In this document: positions 27,134 to 36,423 of the stretch, one piece after another | Position numbering within the stretch: position 1 is the stretch's first letter | How the letters are laid out: every line of letters starts with the position of its first letter | Source: JAGLTN01 sp023135255 | Lineage (GTDB): Bacteria; Planctomycetota; Phycisphaerae; Sedimentisphaerales; Anaerobacaceae | Direction: 5' to 3' | Assembly (NCBI GenBank): GCA_030639495.1 | Contig: DAOWCP010000001.1 | Coordinates: 15,016-79,015 of the forward strand | Length of the DNA: 64,000 nt | Position numbers and translations under genes: made by a program | Notes under the pieces: generated by a model | Databases searched by the model: none | The model's input: the letters and a program-made list of their open reading frames with translations, nothing else | What the model was told of the DNA's origin: nothing

Positions 27134-27718
27134 ATGGACTGTTTTCAAATAAATAATAAAAAGATTAAGCGAATGTTTTTTGTTTTGTCATTAAATACAA
27201 CCATTTGTTTTGCGATAATCTTTTGGCTGTGTTCTGGGCCATTATTTGAGTCAGGAGATACTATTTTGCAAAAGATTTTTATGGTTGGTTTGTCACTTAC
27301 TCTGATCTTTATGTGTCTCTGGTTTGTGTTTATATTTGTTATAGGTGGTATAAAAGAGTTTTTTATGTTAGGGCTTAAAATTGGTTTTGAGGAAGATAGA
27401 ATTGTAATATTGAACAAGGATTCTAAGTATAAAATTTCCATGTCAGATTTAATCGCAATTTGTGATGACGGGACTTCTTTTCGTATAATCTTTTATTATC
27501 AAAGTAAATTATTTACTTTTGAAATTATCCGAAAATATTTTCCTCCAGCTTTGACCGAAACTATAAATGAAACTTTTTCGTCGTTTGCAGGGTTCACTAA
27601 GAGCCGTTCGATTTTCAAGGATATTTTGAAAGAACATGAAGCTAAATCTTTAAGTAAGGCAAGGGGTTTTGAATTTTTGCTTGGTAATTGGGTTAAAAAA
27701 AACAGAGTGGGTTTTTAA
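27134..27718 (+). CDS. Hypothetical membrane protein with cytoplasmic C-terminal domain
   Basis: 194 residues. Two hydrophobic helices (roughly residues 16-35 and 48-75) are followed by about 110 polar residues with alternating beta strands (RIVILNKDSKYKISMSDL, FRIIFYY), which could be a PH-like or YcxB-type fold. No family is recognised with confidence. Ribosome site GAGGTG. Its last codons overlap the 3' end of the convergent RNase P RNA gene. Confidence 0.6.
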   Translation: MDCFQINNKKIKRMFFVLSLNTTICFAIIFWLCSGPLFESGDTILQKIFMVGLSLTLIFMCLWFVFIFVIGGIKEFFMLGLKIGFEEDRIVILNKDSKYKISMSDLIAICDDGTSFRIIFYYQSKLFTFEIIRKYFPPALTETINETFSSFAGFTKSRSIFKDILKEHEAKSLSKARGFEFLLGNWVKKNRVGF

Positions 27719-28087
27719 GCCGGGTTCTGTGCTGATTTCTCAGCGGCGATCATTTAACTTGGTTAGCTGTTACCAGCTAACTCTCTCCTTGCGGAGATGC
27801 GACCTACCCGTCGGCATTGGCTGGGCCAGCTAGCCGACATGCTTGGTCTTGCAGGAGGCGGGGTTTACCATGCCAGTATTGTCACCAATATCGCGGTGCG
27901 CTCTTACCACACCATTTCACCATTGCCTGTGCCATCCGGGCGCGTTGCCCTTTGGCCATCGGCTGTATACTTTCTGTTGCACTTTCCCGCGGGTCGCCCC
28001 GGGTGGCAGTTAGCCATCGCCTTGCCCTATCCTGCCCGGACTTTCCTCTGGCTGAGAAGACAGCCAGCGATCGCCCAACCCACTCTG
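27702..28087 (-). ncRNA. rnpB: RNase P RNA (bacterial class A)
   Basis: Catalytic RNA that cuts 5' leaders from tRNA precursors. On the minus strand it starts with CAGAGTGGG, contains the conserved GAGGAAAGTCCGGGC and GGATAGGG near the 5' end and the ACAGAACCCGGCTTA element near the 3' end, and closes with CCCACTCTG, which pairs with the 5' end to form helix P1. A T8 run follows P1 and acts as terminator. Its protein partner, rnpA, lies 13.5 kb away. Confidence 0.95.
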
Positions 28088-28092
28088 GTTGT

Positions 28093-28121
28093 ATTATGAC
28101 TTATTCGGGGGGGAAGTTCAA
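28093..28121 (-). promoter_or_regulatory. Promoter of rnpB
   Basis: On the minus strand TTGAAC, 17 bases and CATAAT. The predicted start is within one or two bases of the RNase P RNA 5' end. Confidence 0.65.
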
Positions 28122-28133
28122 ATTAATCTTTTT

Positions 28134-29735
28134 TTATCTTGTTATTGTGATGTGCTTCTGGAATTTTTTATCGTCTCTTTGTGGGTAATCGCTTCTGAAG
28201 TGTACGCCTCTGCTTTCTCTTCGTTTTCTTGCAGTTTGTGCCATTAGCGAGCATACTGTCAGCATATTTTGACATTGGAAGCTGTGGGTGGATTCGAAAG
28301 TTTTGTCCATTACGTATCTTTGCCAGAAATTTATAATTTCAGAAGCTTCTTTTAGCGGCTGATTTTTTCTTGTTATTCCTACGTTTCTCCACATCAGTGC
28401 CCTTAGTGAGTTTGTAACGTCTTCGGTGTCGAGCCTGGTTTTGCTTGAAGCTGGGATAGTGTAGGAAATGTTTGGGTGCTTTATACGGTCAGTGAGGTTT
28501 TGAGAAGCGAGCTGACCAGCGATTTTTCCGAAGACGAGTCCTTCGAGCAGTGAGTTGGAAGCTAATCTGTTTGCCCCGTGAAGGTTTGTGGAGGCTACTT
28601 CACCGGCAGCGTAGAGATTTTCGATGGATGTTTTTGCGGTGAGGTCTGTTTTTACACCGCCTATCATGTAGTGCGCGCTTGGTCGGACGGGGATGAGGTC
28701 CTTGGAAGTATCGATATCGAAGCTTTCGCACAGTTCGTTGATGAGGGGGAATCTTTTTGCGAAATGCTTTTTGTCGAAGTTCCTTACGTCGAGGTAGACA
28801 TGAGTTGTGTTTGTTTTGAGCATTTGTTTTAGTATTGCCTGACTGACGATATCGCGTGGTGCAAGTTCTGCGTCGGGGTGATATTCGTCCATGAATCTTT
28901 TGCCTTTTGCATCGACGAGTTTTGCCCCTTCTCCTCTTAGTGCTTCTGTTATGAGGGCACGTGATGCACCTGCGATGTATAGTGTTGTCGGATGGAACTG
29001 TATTAATTCGAGGACCTGGAGGACTGCACCTGCGGGGTATGCCAATGCGATTCCGTCGCCGTTAGAGATTTCCGGGTTTGTTGTTTCGCGGTATAATCTG
29101 CCAGCTCCGCCTGTGGCGAGGATGGTATTTTGTGCCCAGATAATCTGCGGGCTGTTTTTGCATTGGCCTATAGCGCCGAGGCATTGGTTTTGGTCATTGG
29201 TAAGTAAATCGAGTGCGTAGAAGTTTTCGATAATTTTTATTTTTGGGTTTTGGGTTATTTTATTTATTAGCGCCTGTGCGATTACCTGTCCGGTTTTGTC
29301 GCCATGGGCGTGGGCAACTCTTGACTGTGCGTGACCGCCTTCTAATGTTACTGCGATTTTATTGTTTTCTGACATATCGAAATCTGTACCCCATTTGAGG
29401 AGTTGTTCGACGAGTTCCGGGCCTTGCTTTATGACTGTTTCGACGACGGTTGGGTCACTTAGGCCGCAACCTGTTTTTAATGTGTCTGCGATGTGGGATT
29501 CGAAAGAGTCGGTTTTGTTTAGTACTGACGCTATTCCGCCTTGGGCGTGCCAGGTGTTTGATTCCTGGAGTTTTGTTTTGCATACGATGATGACGTTACA
29601 GTTTTCGGAGGCTTGTATTGCTGCGCGAAGGCCTGCAATGCCTGCGCCGATGATAAGGCAGTCGGTGAAAAGCTGGTTGGTGGCAATAGAGTCAATGTTG
29701 ACTAAATAACGCCTTGATCTGACCTGATTACTCAT
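28134..29735 (-). CDS. nadB: L-aspartate oxidase
   Basis: First step of de novo NAD synthesis: FAD-dependent oxidation of L-aspartate to iminoaspartate. 533 residues, normal length. Seen: FAD-binding CLIIGAGIAGLRAAI at the N-terminus, NTWHAQGGIASV, the active-site region LQFHPTTLYIAGASRALITEALRGEGA, and YAAGEVASTNLHGANRLASNSLLEGLVFG. The related succinate dehydrogenase flavoprotein is excluded by these NadB-type motifs and the lone gene context. nadA and nadC are not next to it. Confidence 0.95.
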   Translation of the reverse strand: MSNQVRSRRYLVNIDSIATNQLFTDCLIIGAGIAGLRAAIQASENCNVIIVCKTKLQESNTWHAQGGIASVLNKTDSFESHIADTLKTGCGLSDPTVVETVIKQGPELVEQLLKWGTDFDMSENNKIAVTLEGGHAQSRVAHAHGDKTGQVIAQALINKITQNPKIKIIENFYALDLLTNDQNQCLGAIGQCKNSPQIIWAQNTILATGGAGRLYRETTNPEISNGDGIALAYPAGAVLQVLELIQFHPTTLYIAGASRALITEALRGEGAKLVDAKGKRFMDEYHPDAELAPRDIVSQAILKQMLKTNTTHVYLDVRNFDKKHFAKRFPLINELCESFDIDTSKDLIPVRPSAHYMIGGVKTDLTAKTSIENLYAAGEVASTNLHGANRLASNSLLEGLVFGKIAGQLASQNLTDRIKHPNISYTIPASSKTRLDTEDVTNSLRALMWRNVGITRKNQPLKEASEIINFWQRYVMDKTFESTHSFQCQNMLTVCSLMAQTARKRRESRGVHFRSDYPQRDDKKFQKHITITR

Positions 29736-29983
29736 TATAACTATTTGCTTTCGTACTATTAATTAACCTGATTTTGCTAAAAGCTGTATTTACCTTGTAA
29801 ATAATTGCTATTTCACTATTTATAAATTAAACTGCTGGCTTAAATATGATACCTCAAGATTGGTAAAAGGCAAATTTTATTTGTCGATGTTTGATAATGT
29901 TTTATAGTATGTGCTGGTTAGTGATTTACGGATAAAGTAGCAATTTGGGTTGTTTAGAACGGATTTATTGAAGGAGTGGTCTA

Positions 29984-30889
29984 ATGTTGCAGGTTGGAAT
30001 TTTTACAGGATATTTTCCTTATGGGTTAGAAGAGACGGCGAAGAAGATACGCGAATTGGGGTTTAATACTGTTCAGCTTGATGTTGGTTTTAAGGATATG
30101 GACCTTTCTACCGGCGCGATAGACGAGGCGAAATGTGTTAATATCCGTAATATGTTTCGCAGTTATAATCTGCCTGTGTGCTGTATCAGTGGTTATACTA
30201 ACCTTGTTCATCCTGTGGCTGAGGTTCGCAAGACTAATCTTGCTCATCTTAAGCAGATAATCCGTCATGCGAGGCAATTGGGCAGTGACTATGTTATCAG
30301 CGAGACGGGGACATTTGATCCGGATAGTGATTGGGTAAGCCATCCTCGGAATAAGACTGAGCAGGGGTATCAGGAATGTGCGGATGTTATTGGTGAGATC
30401 GTTGAGCTGGCGAGGAGCTGCGGAGTTAAGTTTCTTATCGAGACTTATGTTAATAATGTGATCGGCTCGGTTGAGGAGACGCTTCGGATCTTTGCTGATA
30501 TTGACAGCGGTCATTTTGGTCTTTTGATGGACCCGACGAACTATTTTGAAACGCATAATATCGGCGATATGGATGGGGTGCTTAATAATGTGTTTAATGC
30601 ACTTTCGGATAAGATAAAAATCGCACATGCTAAGGATGTTAAATTGGCTGGCGGCGATAAGGGGGTTCTGATGAGTGATATTGATGCGGATGAAGCGCAT
30701 TCGCTTAGGGGTGTTGGAGAAATTGAGTTGCCGGCGCCTGGGTTGGGGAGCTTGAATTATGATCTTTATCTGGCCAGGCTTGCGAGGGATCATTCGAATA
30801 TTCCGATTGTTATTGAGCATTTGGAGCTTGAGGATATTGCGCGGGCTAAGAAGTTTATTGATGGGAAGCTGGCTGAGGGTGGATTTTAA
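29984..30889 (+). CDS. Sugar phosphate isomerase/epimerase (xylose isomerase-like TIM barrel)
   Basis: 301 residues of the AP-endonuclease-2/xylose-isomerase-like barrel. Metal-ligand Glu and His residues appear in VISETGTFDPDSDW, FLIETYVNN, GLLMDPTNYF, KIAHAKDVK and PIVIEHLELED. Such enzymes isomerise or epimerise keto-sugars or inositols. GAAGGAGT is the ribosome site. It leads a three-gene same-strand cluster (gaps of 31 and 16 bases) with a URO-D-like protein and a Gfo/Idh/MocA oxidoreductase, so it probably handles an intermediate of the same sugar pathway. Confidence 0.88.
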   Translation: MLQVGIFTGYFPYGLEETAKKIRELGFNTVQLDVGFKDMDLSTGAIDEAKCVNIRNMFRSYNLPVCCISGYTNLVHPVAEVRKTNLAHLKQIIRHARQLGSDYVISETGTFDPDSDWVSHPRNKTEQGYQECADVIGEIVELARSCGVKFLIETYVNNVIGSVEETLRIFADIDSGHFGLLMDPTNYFETHNIGDMDGVLNNVFNALSDKIKIAHAKDVKLAGGDKGVLMSDIDADEAHSLRGVGEIELPAPGLGSLNYDLYLARLARDHSNIPIVIEHLELEDIARAKKFIDGKLAEGGF

Positions 30890-30920
30890 AAATTATATTG
30901 GCGTTTGAAAGAGGTTTATT

Positions 30921-32177
30921 ATGAACAGCAGGGAAAGAGTTAAGAAAGTATTGAATCATCAGCAGGGCGATAAAGTGGCGGTAGATTTTGGCGCGACGCC
31001 TGTTACGGGTATGCATGTTCGGTGTATTGAAAGTTTGCGGGGACATTTTGGATTAGAGAAAAGGGCTGTGAAAGTTTGCGATCCTTATCAGATGCTTGGA
31101 GTTGTTGAAGATGATCTGCTTGATGCTATCGGGGTTGATGTTGTCGGGATATCTCCGAGGGGCAATATGTTCGGGTTTGAGAATAAGGACTTCAAGAGCT
31201 GGAAGACGCCTTGGGGGCAGGATGTTTTGATGGGCGGGGATTTTGCTTATGATGAAAGGGAAAATGATATTTTGGTATATCCGGGCGGCGATAAGAGTGC
31301 GCCTGCGAGCGGGAGAATGCCGAAGACAACTTACTTTTTTGATAGTATAGTTCGGCAGGGGCCTATTGATGATAGTAATCTGAATCCGGAGGACAACCTT
31401 GAGGAATTTGGGCCTATGTCGGATGAGGATATTGCGCATTTTACTAAGGAGATCGCAGAGAAAGCAAAAGGTGAGCGGGCGATCATTGCTAATTTGGACG
31501 GGACAGCTTTTGGAGATATTGCATTGGTGCCGGCACCGTTTCTTAAGCATCCGAAAGGGATCAGGGATGTAGCAGAGTGGTATATGTCGACTGCGATGAG
31601 AACTGATTATATTCATGAAGTTTTTGCCAAGCAAAGTGAGATCGCAGTTGAGAATCTTAAAAAGTTTTATGAGATAATGGGTGAGAGGATCGAGGCTATT
31701 TTTATCTGCGGGACGGATTTTGGTACACAGACGGGGACATTTTGTTCGGGTGATACTTTTGATAGTCTTTATGGGCCTTACTATAAGAAGGTTAATGGCT
31801 GGGTTCATGAGAATACTGGTTGGAAAACTTTTAAGCATTCGTGCGGGGCGGTTGGGAGTTTTATGAGCCATTTTATTGATGCGGGGTTTGATATTATTAA
31901 TCCGGTTCAGTGCAGTGCAGCGGGGATGGAGCCACAGGGGCTTAAAGATAAGTATGGTGACAAATTGACGTTTTGGGGAGGCGGGGTTGATACTCAGAAT
32001 ACTTTGCCTTTCGGGAGTGTTGCTGAGGTCAGGGAAGAAGTTTTGCAGAGGTGTGAAATTTTCAGTAAGGACGGCGGGTTTATTTTTAACTCGATTCATA
32101 ATGTGCAGGCGAATGTGCCTTTGGAAAATATTATTGCGATGATAGAGGCAGTTAAGGAATTTAACGGCGAAAAGTAA
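30921..32177 (+). CDS. Uroporphyrinogen decarboxylase (URO-D)-family protein
   Basis: 418 residues, longer than the ~350 of HemE. URO-D-superfamily pattern: ERVKKVLNHQQGDKVAVDFG at the start, a central FICGTDFGTQTGTFCS segment, KTFKHSCGAVGSF and a DIINPVQCSAAGM barrel end. The HemE N-terminal arginine-rich substrate motif is not apparent, so heme synthesis is unlikely. URO-D-like proteins in other pathways are corrinoid- or cobalamin-linked methyltransferases, but linkage to sugar metabolism is common in Planctomycetota and unexplained. The setting between an epimerase and an oxidoreductase argues for a catabolic role. Confidence 0.85.
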   Translation: MNSRERVKKVLNHQQGDKVAVDFGATPVTGMHVRCIESLRGHFGLEKRAVKVCDPYQMLGVVEDDLLDAIGVDVVGISPRGNMFGFENKDFKSWKTPWGQDVLMGGDFAYDERENDILVYPGGDKSAPASGRMPKTTYFFDSIVRQGPIDDSNLNPEDNLEEFGPMSDEDIAHFTKEIAEKAKGERAIIANLDGTAFGDIALVPAPFLKHPKGIRDVAEWYMSTAMRTDYIHEVFAKQSEIAVENLKKFYEIMGERIEAIFICGTDFGTQTGTFCSGDTFDSLYGPYYKKVNGWVHENTGWKTFKHSCGAVGSFMSHFIDAGFDIINPVQCSAAGMEPQGLKDKYGDKLTFWGGGVDTQNTLPFGSVAEVREEVLQRCEIFSKDGGFIFNSIHNVQANVPLENIIAMIEAVKEFNGEK

Positions 32178-32193
32178 AGCAGGGAGTTGGTGT

Positions 32194-33309
32194 ATGGACA
32201 AGATCAGTGTTTCGGATAAGCTGGATTATATGCCGGTGCTGCCTGAGGATAAGAGTTTGGGCATTGGGTGTGTTGGCAGCGGGTTTATAATGGCGGATTG
32301 TCACCTTGTGGCTTATAAGAGCGTAGGGTTTAATCCGGTTGCTATTATGTCGGCGGATCATCAGCAGGCGAAAGAGGCGGCTGAGCGGCATGGGATAGCT
32401 GGGGTTTATGATAATCTTGAAGAAATGCTGGCGAATCCGAAAATTGAGATCATTGATATTGCAGTTCCGCCTGATGTTGAAATTGAAATCGTCAGGGAAG
32501 TTGTTAAGTATAAGAGCAAGATCAAAGGGATCTTGGCGCAGAAGCCTATGGGGTGCAATTACAGCGAGGCGAAAGAGATCGTCGGGCTTTGCGCCGATGC
32601 GGGGATCACGCTTGGTGTTAATCAGAATATGAGGTATGACCAGTCTATCAGGGCGTGTAAGAGTGTGCTGGACAGGGGGTATCTGGGCGAGCCTGTGCTG
32701 GCGACTATAGATATGCGTGCGATACCTCACTGGATGGGCTGGCAGGAAAGGCTTGGGTTCGTTACTTTGCGGACGATGAGCATTCATCATCTGGATGCGT
32801 TTCGGTTTTTGTTTGGTGAGCCGATAAGGGTTTATGCGAGTGTTAGCAAGGACCCGAGGACGGCGAAAAACTTTGACCATTTTGACGGGATATGCCTTTA
32901 TATCTTAGAGTATGAAAATGGTTTCAGGGCTGCGGCTTGGGATGATGTGTGGGCGGGGCCTGCGAGGGAAGGGGCAGAGAGTGACATTTATATCAAATGG
33001 CGTGTTGAGGGGGTCGACGGGATGGCGAAGGGGACGATTGGTTGGCCCAAGTATCCTGAGAGGACGCCCAGTACGATAGATTTTACTACTAAGCATGAGC
33101 AGGGGAAATGGTTTAGGCCTCGCTGGGATGAAGTATGGTTTCCGGATGCATTTGTTGGGCCTATGGCGCAGCTGCTTTGTGCTGTGGAGAGCGGCGATGT
33201 GCCTGAGATTAGCGGGGTGGATAATTTGAAGACTATGGCTTTGATAGATGCCTGTTATAAATCTGCGAAGGAGCATCGGGCAGTTGAGATTTCGGAGATT
33301 ACGGGGTAA
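32194..33309 (+). CDS. Gfo/Idh/MocA-family oxidoreductase
   Basis: 371 residues. N-terminal NAD(P)-binding Rossmann fold (IGCVGSGFIMADCHLVAY) and the AQKPMGCNYSEAKEIV motif with the catalytic-region lysine of the EKP-type signature, followed by a C-terminal alpha/beta substrate domain. The family oxidises or reduces sugars, sugar acids and inositols. It is the last gene of the 29984-33309 cluster; GGGAG precedes the ATG. Confidence 0.9.
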   Translation: MDKISVSDKLDYMPVLPEDKSLGIGCVGSGFIMADCHLVAYKSVGFNPVAIMSADHQQAKEAAERHGIAGVYDNLEEMLANPKIEIIDIAVPPDVEIEIVREVVKYKSKIKGILAQKPMGCNYSEAKEIVGLCADAGITLGVNQNMRYDQSIRACKSVLDRGYLGEPVLATIDMRAIPHWMGWQERLGFVTLRTMSIHHLDAFRFLFGEPIRVYASVSKDPRTAKNFDHFDGICLYILEYENGFRAAAWDDVWAGPAREGAESDIYIKWRVEGVDGMAKGTIGWPKYPERTPSTIDFTTKHEQGKWFRPRWDEVWFPDAFVGPMAQLLCAVESGDVPEISGVDNLKTMALIDACYKSAKEHRAVEISEITG

Positions 33310-33330
33310 GGGTAAAAATAATTTAGGCAT

Positions 33331-33353
33331 GGTGGGCAAACAAGTTGCCCACC
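33331..33353. terminator. Inverted repeat after the sugar cluster
   Basis: GGTGGGCAA and TTGCCCACC separated by five bases, between convergent genes. There is no T-run, so it may be a repeat-type hairpin protecting transcript ends rather than a canonical terminator. Confidence 0.4.
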
Positions 33354-33379
33354 CTACATGGCTTTCACAAATTTTAAAA

Positions 33380-34174
33380 TTAGCAATCATCTCCCAGTGG
33401 CTTCTTAATTTCTGCCTTTTTCTTAAGGCTCTTCTTGTTAGCTTTCTTATAGAATCGGCTAATACGAGATTGTGCGACTTTCGCGTCATCTCCCTCAACA
33501 ATTTCTCGCTTTAGAATTTCATTTCTAACAATATTTTTAATCTCCAAAACATTGATGCTGACCCCGTCTGCCAATTTTCGTAATTCTCTTCGGATTGAAT
33601 TAAGGATGGTATCATGAAGTATCAGTTCGCCAATGATAAATCGATTTATGGTTTGTGTTTTTTCATGGTATTTTTTACGTATATTTTTTGCTAATCCCTC
33701 TTTAGCAATGATAAACAATAACTCTTGGTCTTTCCCTGTCCTTGCTTTTAACTCCATAAAATTAAATGAAAACACCAGATCGTAGTTGATAGGCTTCTCA
33801 AATCTAATTTTATAGACCTTCCATTCATTGCCATTGGTCAGTATAACCCACTCTATGCCATGGTTTGCACCATAATCAAGAGCTTGTCTCATGTGATCAT
33901 CTTTTAATTGAATGCCTATTGCCTTGATTTCAATCAGATATTGAACCTTTTCATCTATTTTTAATGCCAGGTCGCAATATGTATTCCTGATTGCAAACTC
34001 TCGTGTTATTTCCAGATATTTGTCATATCCGAACACTTCACTAAAAATATCCGTCAATATTGAAACTGTATCTGATTCATTGACATCACGATCTTTCGCA
34101 ATTTGCAGAACTTTCTGAAATTTAGCAACTGACTTAACAAAACGATCACTTATTTTCTTAGACACTTTCGCCAT
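33380..34174 (-). CDS. Stand-alone HsdR N-terminal-like nuclease-domain protein
   Basis: 264 residues. The central part matches the type I restriction enzyme R-subunit N-terminal fold: a conserved Asp in YCDLALKI, the ExK pair in YLIEIKAIG, and RQALDYGANHGIEWVILTNGNEWKVY, all features of PD-(D/E)XK nucleases. There is no helicase domain and no hsdM or hsdS nearby, so it is not a complete restriction system. A basic Lys-rich C-terminus (KKANKKSLKKKAEIKK) could bind nucleic acid. Strong ribosome site AAAGGAGAAAG. Confidence 0.8.
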   Translation of the reverse strand: MAKVSKKISDRFVKSVAKFQKVLQIAKDRDVNESDTVSILTDIFSEVFGYDKYLEITREFAIRNTYCDLALKIDEKVQYLIEIKAIGIQLKDDHMRQALDYGANHGIEWVILTNGNEWKVYKIRFEKPINYDLVFSFNFMELKARTGKDQELLFIIAKEGLAKNIRKKYHEKTQTINRFIIGELILHDTILNSIRRELRKLADGVSINVLEIKNIVRNEILKREIVEGDDAKVAQSRISRFYKKANKKSLKKKAEIKKPLGDDC

Positions 34175-34371
34175 GAACTTTCTCCTTTTGCTGATTTTTT
34201 TTAGTTATTTCCTCTTTAGAGTTTAGCTTTGGGTGTTATTTTATGGTTTGGTTGTAGGGTTGGCAAGGGTTTTTTAGGTGGTGGTGGATATGTTTTTAAG
34301 CATTTCTTGCAAAAATGGGGGAGAGGGGATAGCTTATGGGGAGATTTTTTGTTTTTTGGGATTTTTGAATT

Positions 34372-35112
34372 ATGGTTGAGCTGGATGCCGCTGGTTGGTG
34401 TATTGCTATTTTTTGTGCTTTTATGGTTGGCGTTGCTAAGTCGGGTGTGCCTGGGTTTGGGATAATGGTTGTGCCTTTGATGGCGATGGTTTTGCCGGCT
34501 AAGCAGTCGGTTGGTGTGCTTTTGGGGGTGTTGATAATATCAGATATGTTTGCTGTGACTTATCATCGCAGGCATGCTAACTGGGGCCATGTTCTCAGGA
34601 TACTGCCAGCAGCTTTTGCGGGGATTGTGGCGGGTTATTTTTTGATGGGGGTTGTTAGTAATGAGCAGTTTCGGCCTATGATCGGGGCAGTTGTGTTGGT
34701 TATGCTTGGGCTTGGTTATTGGCGAAATGTTAAGGGCGGGCTTGAAAGTAAAATTCCAACAGGGTGGTGGTTTGCTGTTGGGTTGGGGTTTTTCGCTGGT
34801 GTTACTTCGATGATGGCTAATGCGGCTGGGCCAATATCTGTTATATATTTTTTGGCGATGAGGCTTGATAAGATGGAATTCGTGGGGACGAGTGCGTGGT
34901 TCTTTTTTATTATGAACTGGATTAAGGTGCCTTTTAATATGTCTTTGGAATCGATGACGGTTGATTCGATAAAATTTAATTTGATGCTGATACCTGCGAT
35001 CCTGATTGGTGCGCTAGTCGGGGTTTTGATACTTAAAAAATTGCCTAAGAAGGCTTTTGTTAATATTATTCAGATACTTGCAGCGGCGTCGGCGATAAAG
35101 CTTATTTTTTAG
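34372..35112 (+). CDS. TauE/SafE-family sulfite exporter-like permease
   Basis: 246 residues, about seven to eight membrane helices. The family repeat motif is seen early (GVAKSGVPGFGIMVVPLMA) and again in the second half (GFFAGVTSMMANAAGPISVIYFL). Members move sulfite, sulfoacetate or other organosulfur anions across the inner membrane. Ten bases separate it from the PCMT gene, so the two may be cotranscribed. Confidence 0.88.
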   Translation: MVELDAAGWCIAIFCAFMVGVAKSGVPGFGIMVVPLMAMVLPAKQSVGVLLGVLIISDMFAVTYHRRHANWGHVLRILPAAFAGIVAGYFLMGVVSNEQFRPMIGAVVLVMLGLGYWRNVKGGLESKIPTGWWFAVGLGFFAGVTSMMANAAGPISVIYFLAMRLDKMEFVGTSAWFFFIMNWIKVPFNMSLESMTVDSIKFNLMLIPAILIGALVGVLILKKLPKKAFVNIIQILAAASAIKLIF

Positions 35113-35122
35113 TGATTGCTTT

Positions 35123-35782
35123 ATGAATGATGAAAATTTAGATAAATTTGTGAGTGAGCGTGGGCGGATGGTTGTTGAGGATCTGCGTGGGCGGGGGATC
35201 ACCGACGAGCGGGTTCTTGATGTTATGGGGCAGATTCGGCGGGAGGATTTTGTGGTTGGTAAGTATCAATCTCATGCGTATGACGATGGGCCTTTGCCTA
35301 TTGGGATGGGGCAGACGATATCTCAGCCTTACATTGTTGCGTTGATGAGTGAGCAGTTGAGAGTTGAGAAGGGGCATGAGATACTTGAAATCGGGACGGG
35401 GAGTGGATATCAGACGGCAGTTTTGAGCAGGCTTGGAAGGTGGGTTTATACTATTGAGAGGCATGGCGAGTTGACTAATCCTGCTCAGAATGCGTTGGAG
35501 AAAGCAGAACGGCGGAATGTGGAGTTTTGTATTGGTGACGGCAGTTGTGGTTGGCCTGGTGAGAGGGTTTTTGACAGGATAATAATTACGGCGGCGGTTG
35601 AGGGGTTGCCCGGGCCTTTGGTTGAGCAATTGAAAGATGGGGGTATTATGGTTGCTCCGGTTGGGCAGATGTATAGTCAGGAGTTGATGGTTTATAAAAA
35701 GGCTGGGGAGAAGATGATCGGGAAAACGATTTGCAGTGTTCGGTTTGTGAAGCTTATTGGTAAGTATGGGTTTGCGGAGTAA
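35123..35782 (+). CDS. pcm: Protein-L-isoaspartate O-methyltransferase
   Basis: Repairs isomerised aspartate in damaged proteins using SAM. 219 residues, normal length. Family motifs: YDDGPLPIGMGQTISQPYIVA (substrate-binding segment), ILEIGTGSGYQTAVLS (SAM motif I), VYTIERHGEL and the FDRIIITAAVEGLP post-II motif. The assignment is secure. Confidence 0.94.
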   Translation: MNDENLDKFVSERGRMVVEDLRGRGITDERVLDVMGQIRREDFVVGKYQSHAYDDGPLPIGMGQTISQPYIVALMSEQLRVEKGHEILEIGTGSGYQTAVLSRLGRWVYTIERHGELTNPAQNALEKAERRNVEFCIGDGSCGWPGERVFDRIIITAAVEGLPGPLVEQLKDGGIMVAPVGQMYSQELMVYKKAGEKMIGKTICSVRFVKLIGKYGFAE

Positions 35783-36285
35783 TTTTTTCCGTCTTCGTTC
35801 TTGCGAACTACGACGCGACAAGCCGATTTTGGTGAATAATTGAGTAGATTTGCCGCTGATTTGGGTGGATCGAGGGAAATCGGTTTTCAAAATTGAAGGG
35901 CATCTCTAACAATTCATTTTGGCAGGCAAGCGAATCTTTTCGTTTCTGGTCCGCGTCAGACAAAACCCGCATTATCTTCAAATAAAGCAGATTTGGCAAT
36001 TTTGAGGCGGAAATTTCATCAAATTGACCAGATTTACTGAAATCGGTTTTCAAAAATTTACCTTTTTTACGGTTTTTTCCCCTTTTTTGTGAAAAATAAC
36101 GGAAAATAACGGTTTTTGATGGAAAATAACAGTGGGTAAATCGGGGTTTTGTGGGTTTTTGGGTTAAAAACGAGGATTATTTTTGGGATTTGGTGAAATT
36201 CGGGGTGAATTTCTGTGCTCGGCAGGGATTAAAGTGGGTTTTTGGGCGAATCGGCGGTTTTTTTTGGTTTTTTACGGTTTTTTCA

Positions 36286-36423
36286 GAGAAATGACAAGAA
36301 ATGACAGGAAATGATGAAAAATTACAAGAAATAACGAAAAATAACAAGAAATGACAAGAAATGATGAAAAATATCAAGAAATGATGAAAAATATCAGGAA
36401 ATGACGAAAAATATCAGGAAATG
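36286..36423 (+). repeat. 10-base tandem repeat array
   Basis: About 13-14 units of ten bases, of type AGAAATGACA, AGAAATGATG or AAAAATATCA, kept in strict ten-base phase. Each unit carries an A-tract near the same position, i.e. once per helical turn. Confidence 0.8.

Noticed and set aside
30921..32177. hemE (heme biosynthesis)
   Set aside because: The HemE substrate-binding signature was not found, the protein is too long, and the neighbours are sugar enzymes.
30026..32201. Long minus-strand open frames (264 and 382 residues) opposite the sugar cluster
   Set aside because: They are antisense to well-recognised genes; long shadows arise from codon bias, and the products are Arg/Ile/Asn-rich without motifs.
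36286..36423. CRISPR array
   Set aside because: Ten-base periodicity with no spacers; no cas genes in the window.
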